Assembly: GCA_023405565.1 (NCBI GenBank)
Contig: JAEXXW010000230.1
Coordinates: 1 to 7,847 of the forward strand
Direction: 5' to 3'
Length of the DNA: 7,847 bases
Source: Pseudomonadota bacterium
GTDB taxonomy: Bacteria; Pseudomonadota; Alphaproteobacteria; Rhizobiales; Xanthobacteraceae
Every line of letters starts with the position of its first letter. Positions within the stretch are counted from its first letter, which is position 1. A program made the position numbers and the translations under genes. Under the pieces are notes generated by a model. The model ran no database searches. It was not told the origin of the DNA and was given only the letters and a program-made list of their open reading frames with translations. Below are positions 5,048 through 7,847 of the stretch, piece by piece.

Positions 5048-6025
5048 ATGATCGCATTGTCGAAAATCCGCCAGCTCGCGGTTGCCGCGCTGGCGGTCTG
5101 CGCATTTGCAGCGAGCCCTGCCGCTGCGCAAAATTATCCAACCGGACCGATCCGCATCGTCGTCGGCTTTGGACCTGGATCAACCGCTGATACCTTGGCG
5201 CGTCTCGTTGGCAAGCACATGGAGACAGTGCTGGGGCAGCCGGTTGTGGTGGAAAATCGGCCCGGCAACAGCTCGATGCTTGCGGCCGATGCTGTCAGCC
5301 GCGCAGACAAGGACGGCTACACGCTGTTCATGGCGACAGTGGCGCAGACGCTGAACCCGGCGCAGACCGGCTCCGCCTTCAACCTTGCCAAGAACATGGA
5401 GCCGATTGCGCTGCTCGGCGTCGTGCCGAATGTTCTCGTGGCGCATCCCTCGATCGCCGCCAACAATGTCAAAGAGCTGATCGAGTTTGCCAAGAAAAAT
5501 CCCGACGAGCTGACTTTCGGCACGTCCGGAAATGGAACGGCAAGCCATCTCGCGACGGAATTGTTCAACCAGAAAGCCGGCACCAAGATCATGGCCGTGC
5601 ATTATCAGGGTGGTGCCGCGCAGGGCGTAGCGGATCTTCTCACTGGCCGGATCAACCTGATGTTCAACGTTGCCGCGCCTCTCGCCCAGCAGGTGAAGGA
5701 CGGAAAATTGAAGGCGCTTGCGGTCGGACAGCCGACCAGAACTGCCGTCATGCCCGATGTCGTGACGATGGACGAAGCCGGAATGCCCGGGTTCGATGTC
5801 GGCATCTGGATTGGCCTGCTTGCACCTGCGGGAACGCCCGCCGACATCGTCAACAAGCTGTCGATCGCGGCTAACGAGGCGTTGAAGACCGATACTGTGA
5901 TTAAGGCCATGAGGGCGCAAGGGATCGATCCTCTCGGCAGCACACCGAAGGAGTTTGCCGACTTTATCCGCAAGGACATCGACAAGTGGACGACGGTTCT
6001 GTCAGCCGCCGGCCTCAAGAAATAG
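5048..6025 (+). CDS. Bug-family (TctC-like) periplasmic solute-binding protein
   Basis: This 325-residue Bug protein has a Sec signal peptide at about residues 1-27, cleaved after PAAA before Gln28. Family signatures are PIRIVVGFGPGSTADTLAR (34-52), ENRPG (69-73), KDGYTLF (88-94), GTSGNGTASHL (158-168), the second ligand loop YQGGAAQ (186-192) and GLLAPAGTP in the C-terminal half. After ENRPG it reads NSSM rather than the common AGG, which may alter the pocket edge. It differs widely from the other two Bug proteins here, so it is not a recent duplicate. The start is supported by AGGAGG 9 nt upstream. The alpha/beta hydrolase follows after 48 nt on the same strand, which suggests co-transcription and an ester, lactone or related ligand (inference). 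No TctAB membrane subunits are nearby. Ligand unknown. Confidence 0.93.
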   Translation: MIALSKIRQLAVAALAVCAFAASPAAAQNYPTGPIRIVVGFGPGSTADTLARLVGKHMETVLGQPVVVENRPGNSSMLAADAVSRADKDGYTLFMATVAQTLNPAQTGSAFNLAKNMEPIALLGVVPNVLVAHPSIAANNVKELIEFAKKNPDELTFGTSGNGTASHLATELFNQKAGTKIMAVHYQGGAAQGVADLLTGRINLMFNVAAPLAQQVKDGKLKALAVGQPTRTAVMPDVVTMDEAGMPGFDVGIWIGLLAPAGTPADIVNKLSIAANEALKTDTVIKAMRAQGIDPLGSTPKEFADFIRKDIDKWTTVLSAAGLKK

Positions 6026-6062
6026 GATATCCTGAGGCATAAGTTGGTGGGCAAGCGGGACT

Positions 6063-6068
6063 GGGGAG
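6063..6068 (+). promoter_or_regulatory. Ribosome-binding site deciding the hydrolase start
   Basis: GGGGAG lies 5 nt before ATG 6074 and 8 nt before a second ATG at 6077. The frame is open upstream to a TTG at 6044, but those ten residues ([10 protein letters not shown]) look non-coding and the hydrolase fold begins after the ATG pair. Confidence 0.6.
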
Positions 6069-6073
6069 AACAG

Positions 6074-6832
6074 ATGATGTGGCACAAGATCATCGGCAAC
6101 GGACCGGAAAAGGTCATCGTTCTGCACGGCTGGTTCAGCGACCATCGCGGCCATTCCGGCCTTGTCGATCATCTCGATCCCGCGACTTTCACATATGCCT
6201 TCGCTGATATCCGCGGATACGGGAATTCGAAGGATATCGGCGGCGACTATACGATCGCGGAAGTTGCCGGTGATGCGATTGCGCTGGCTGACAAGCTCGG
6301 CTGGACCGAGTTTCATGTCGTCGGTCACTCGATGACCGGCAAGGCGGTACAGAAAATCGCCATCGACGGTGGGTCACGCATCAAATCGGTTGTCGCGTTG
6401 ACGCCGGTGCCGGCCGTTGCTCTGCCGTTCGACGACGATACGTTCAACTTCTTTGCGTCGGCCTGCGATAACGATGAGGCCGCGCTCGGCATCATCGGCG
6501 TCTCGACCGGAAATCGGCTGTCGAAAATCTGGATGGCAAACCTGCTGAAACGCGTCAGGGAGACGTCACGTCCCGAAGCGTTCCGAAACTACATGCGCTC
6601 CTTCATTCGTGACGATCTCTCTGCTGGCGCGGACAAGGCCAAGGCGCCGATGCTCGTTCTCGCCGGCGAGCATGACGGTGGGGTGCGAGCGGATATGCTG
6701 CAGGCCGTCATTCCGTCACTCTTTCCGCACGCGGTGATCGAGGTCATTCCCAATAGCGGCCATTACCCGATGGACGAAGTGCCTGTTCATCTCGCCACGA
6801 GGATGGAAGCGTTCATGACCGGCGCGCGCTGA
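6074..6832 (+). CDS. Alpha/beta hydrolase fold enzyme
   Basis: This 252-residue protein is a canonical alpha/beta hydrolase. The oxyanion motif is VLHGWFSD (His18-Gly19). The nucleophile elbow GHSMTG places Ser86. The acid is Asp201 in LAGEHDGG, and the catalytic His230 is in [11 protein letters not shown]. The complete triad and family-typical length indicate an active serine hydrolase acting on an ester, lactone or C-C bond. It resembles enol-lactone hydrolases (PcaD-like) and meta-cleavage-product hydrolases in general layout, but the substrate cannot be read from sequence. No signal peptide is present, so it is cytoplasmic. It follows the Bug gene by 48 nt, probably in one transcript. The preferred start is ATG 6074, with GGGGAG 5 nt upstream; ATG 6077 would serve almost equally well. 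Confidence 0.88.
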   Translation: MMWHKIIGNGPEKVIVLHGWFSDHRGHSGLVDHLDPATFTYAFADIRGYGNSKDIGGDYTIAEVAGDAIALADKLGWTEFHVVGHSMTGKAVQKIAIDGGSRIKSVVALTPVPAVALPFDDDTFNFFASACDNDEAALGIIGVSTGNRLSKIWMANLLKRVRETSRPEAFRNYMRSFIRDDLSAGADKAKAPMLVLAGEHDGGVRADMLQAVIPSLFPHAVIEVIPNSGHYPMDEVPVHLATRMEAFMTGAR

Positions 6833-6891
6833 CGCACCCGGTGGCGCAGTCGGTTCTCGATGCGTCACAAGCTTGCGGATTTCAAGCGCAT

Positions 6892-6922
6892 GTCAGCGGC
6901 GTGACTGTCCAGCACCGCTGAC
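6892..6922. terminator. Hairpin between convergent genes (possible bidirectional terminator)
   Basis: GTCAGCGG (6892-6899) and CCGCTGAC (6915-6922) are perfect 8-bp arms with a 15-nt loop, in which GTG/CAC can extend the stem in an alternative pairing. It lies in the 118-nt gap between the hydrolase stop and the stop of the convergent Bug gene, where a terminator is expected. No T-run follows on either strand, so it is only a candidate. Confidence 0.4.
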
Positions 6923-6950
6923 CCATAAGCTCATAACGGCGCAGCTGTTC

Positions 6951-7847
6951 TCACTGGCGCTCGATACCGGATTTCTCAATCACGCCTTGCCAACGAGCGA
7001 TCTCGCGCACGACGAAGTCACGCATGCCCTCGGGGCTCGTCGCTTCCGGCAACACACCCAGAGTGCCGAGTTGCTCCTTGACTTGCGGTGATTGCAGCGT
7101 CTTGCGGATGGCGGCATTCAAGCGCGACACGATTGCCGGTGGCGTGGCCGACGGCGCCGCGATGCCGATCCAGGACCGCACATCGAAATCGGGCAGCGTG
7201 GCTGCGATCGGCGGCACGTCGGGCAGCGCCGGCCAAGGCTCGCGGCTGGTCACGCCGAGACCGCGGATCGTGCCGGCTTTGACGGATGAACCAGTCACCG
7301 TGATGGTATCGACCATCAGATCGATGCGTCCTGACATCAGGTCCGTCAGCGGCTGCATGCCACCGCGATAGGGAACGTGGGTCAGCTTGACGCCGGCCTT
7401 GTCCTTGAAGAGCTCGCCGGTGAGATGCTGTGTCGAGCCGACACCGACCGATGAGAAGGTCAATTTGTCAGGATCCTTCTTTGCGGCTGCGATGAGTTCG
7501 GAGAGGGATGTAATGGAGCTGTCTGCCCGTGTGGCAATCACGAAGGGAAACGTCGCCACAAGCGAGACGAAAGCGAAATCATCGACCGGCTTGAAGCGCA
7601 GGTTTTTATAGAGCGCAGCGGAAACCGCGTGTCCGCCGGTGAGCAGCACGATCGTGTGACCATCCGGTTGAGCGCGCGATACAATCTCCGACGCGAGGTT
7701 GCCGCCCGCGCCGGGCCTTGCTTCGACAACGACCTGCTGTCCGATCTCTGCTGACAGGGCGTTGGCCATCACACGGGAAATGGAATCGGCGTTACCGCCT
7801 GCTCCGAAACCATGGACGAGTGTGATGGGGCGTTGCGGCCAGTCCTG
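6951..7847 (-). CDS. Bug-family (TctC-like) solute-binding protein (partial, N-terminus beyond right edge)
   Basis: An open frame of 298 codons reaches the right edge. The first visible residues, QDWPQRPITLVHGFGAGG, correspond to the start of a mature Bug protein just after signal cleavage, so only the signal peptide and start codon are missing. The GTG at 7772 is internal, not the start. Other signatures are ADSISR (20-25, counted from the edge), EARPGAGGN (42-50), QPDGHTIVL, SSVGVGSTQHL, YRGGMQPL (second ligand loop) and GIAAPSATP. It is convergent with the alpha/beta hydrolase and therefore in a different transcript. It is clearly distinct from the other two Bug proteins. Family assignment is firm; ligand unknown. 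Confidence 0.92.
   Translation of the reverse strand, partial: QDWPQRPITLVHGFGAGGNADSISRVMANALSAEIGQQVVVEARPGAGGNLASEIVSRAQPDGHTIVLLTGGHAVSAALYKNLRFKPVDDFAFVSLVATFPFVIATRADSSITSLSELIAAAKKDPDKLTFSSVGVGSTQHLTGELFKDKAGVKLTHVPYRGGMQPLTDLMSGRIDLMVDTITVTGSSVKAGTIRGLGVTSREPWPALPDVPPIAATLPDFDVRSWIGIAAPSATPPAIVSRLNAAIRKTLQSPQVKEQLGTLGVLPEATSPEGMRDFVVREIARWQGVIEKSGIERQ

Noticed and set aside
6024..6033. AGGATATCCT palindrome at the second Bug gene's stop codon
   Set aside because: A single 10-bp palindrome overlapping a stop codon, with no T-run or second copy; expected by chance.
6044..6073. Upstream TTG start adding ten residues to the hydrolase
   Set aside because: GGGGAG is better placed for ATG 6074/6077 and the added residues do not look like part of the fold.
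1..7847. CRISPR array, transposase, phage, toxin-antitoxin or defence genes
   Set aside because: I looked for regularly spaced repeats, insertion-sequence ends and recognisable proteins of these classes on both strands and found none.

Overview
The window looks like chromosomal DNA from an alphaproteobacterium of the order Hyphomicrobiales, most likely the Bradyrhizobium / Rhodopseudomonas / Afipia / Pseudolabrys group. The reasons are the GC-rich coding style, three Bug-type solute-binding proteins in under 8 kb, and an intergenic palindromic repeat of the GTCATGGCCGG...CCATCCACG type that is scattered through genomes of that group. The genus is inferred; there is no rRNA or marker gene here to fix it.

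Layout, left to right. (1) Positions 1-503, minus strand: the N-terminal part of a membrane-anchored helical sensor protein, cut by the window edge. (2) A 235-bp divergent intergenic region with several inverted repeats. (3) Positions 739-2921, plus strand: a Bug solute-binding protein, a palindromic repeat, then a class III extradiol dioxygenase catalytic subunit (LigB family) starting at TTG and a small LigA-family partner 10 nt later. (4) A tRNA-Ser(CGA) at 3017-3106, which separates this module from the next. (5) Positions 3287-4836, minus strand: a two-gene operon of a carboxymuconolactone-decarboxylase-family protein followed by an LVIVD-repeat beta-propeller. (6) A 211-bp divergent promoter region with a perfect GTCACA-N6-TGTGAC inverted repeat. 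(7) Positions 5048-6832, plus strand: a second Bug protein followed by an alpha/beta hydrolase. (8) Positions 6951-7847, minus strand: a third Bug protein, convergent with the hydrolase and lacking its signal peptide because the window ends there.

The genes read as small-molecule scavenging and catabolism. Bug proteins would capture organic acids in the periplasm. LigB/LigA would cleave a catecholic ring. The CMD-family protein and alpha/beta hydrolase are of the families that act on lactones or ring-cleavage products (compare PcaC and PcaD of the beta-ketoadipate pathway). No TctA/TctB membrane components lie in the window, so all three Bug proteins are orphans here. No substrate can be assigned from sequence.

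The most interesting points are these. The LigB-family protein keeps its metal ligands but has Leu where I expect the catalytic His. The ligA-like gene uses arginine codons very differently from ligB (7 of 10 CGG against 0 of 16). The LVIVD propeller has histidines in most of its blades, suggesting a metal centre. The divergent CMD-propeller / Bug-hydrolase locus may be an undescribed uptake-and-degradation unit. There is no CRISPR array, transposase, phage gene or clear defence system.
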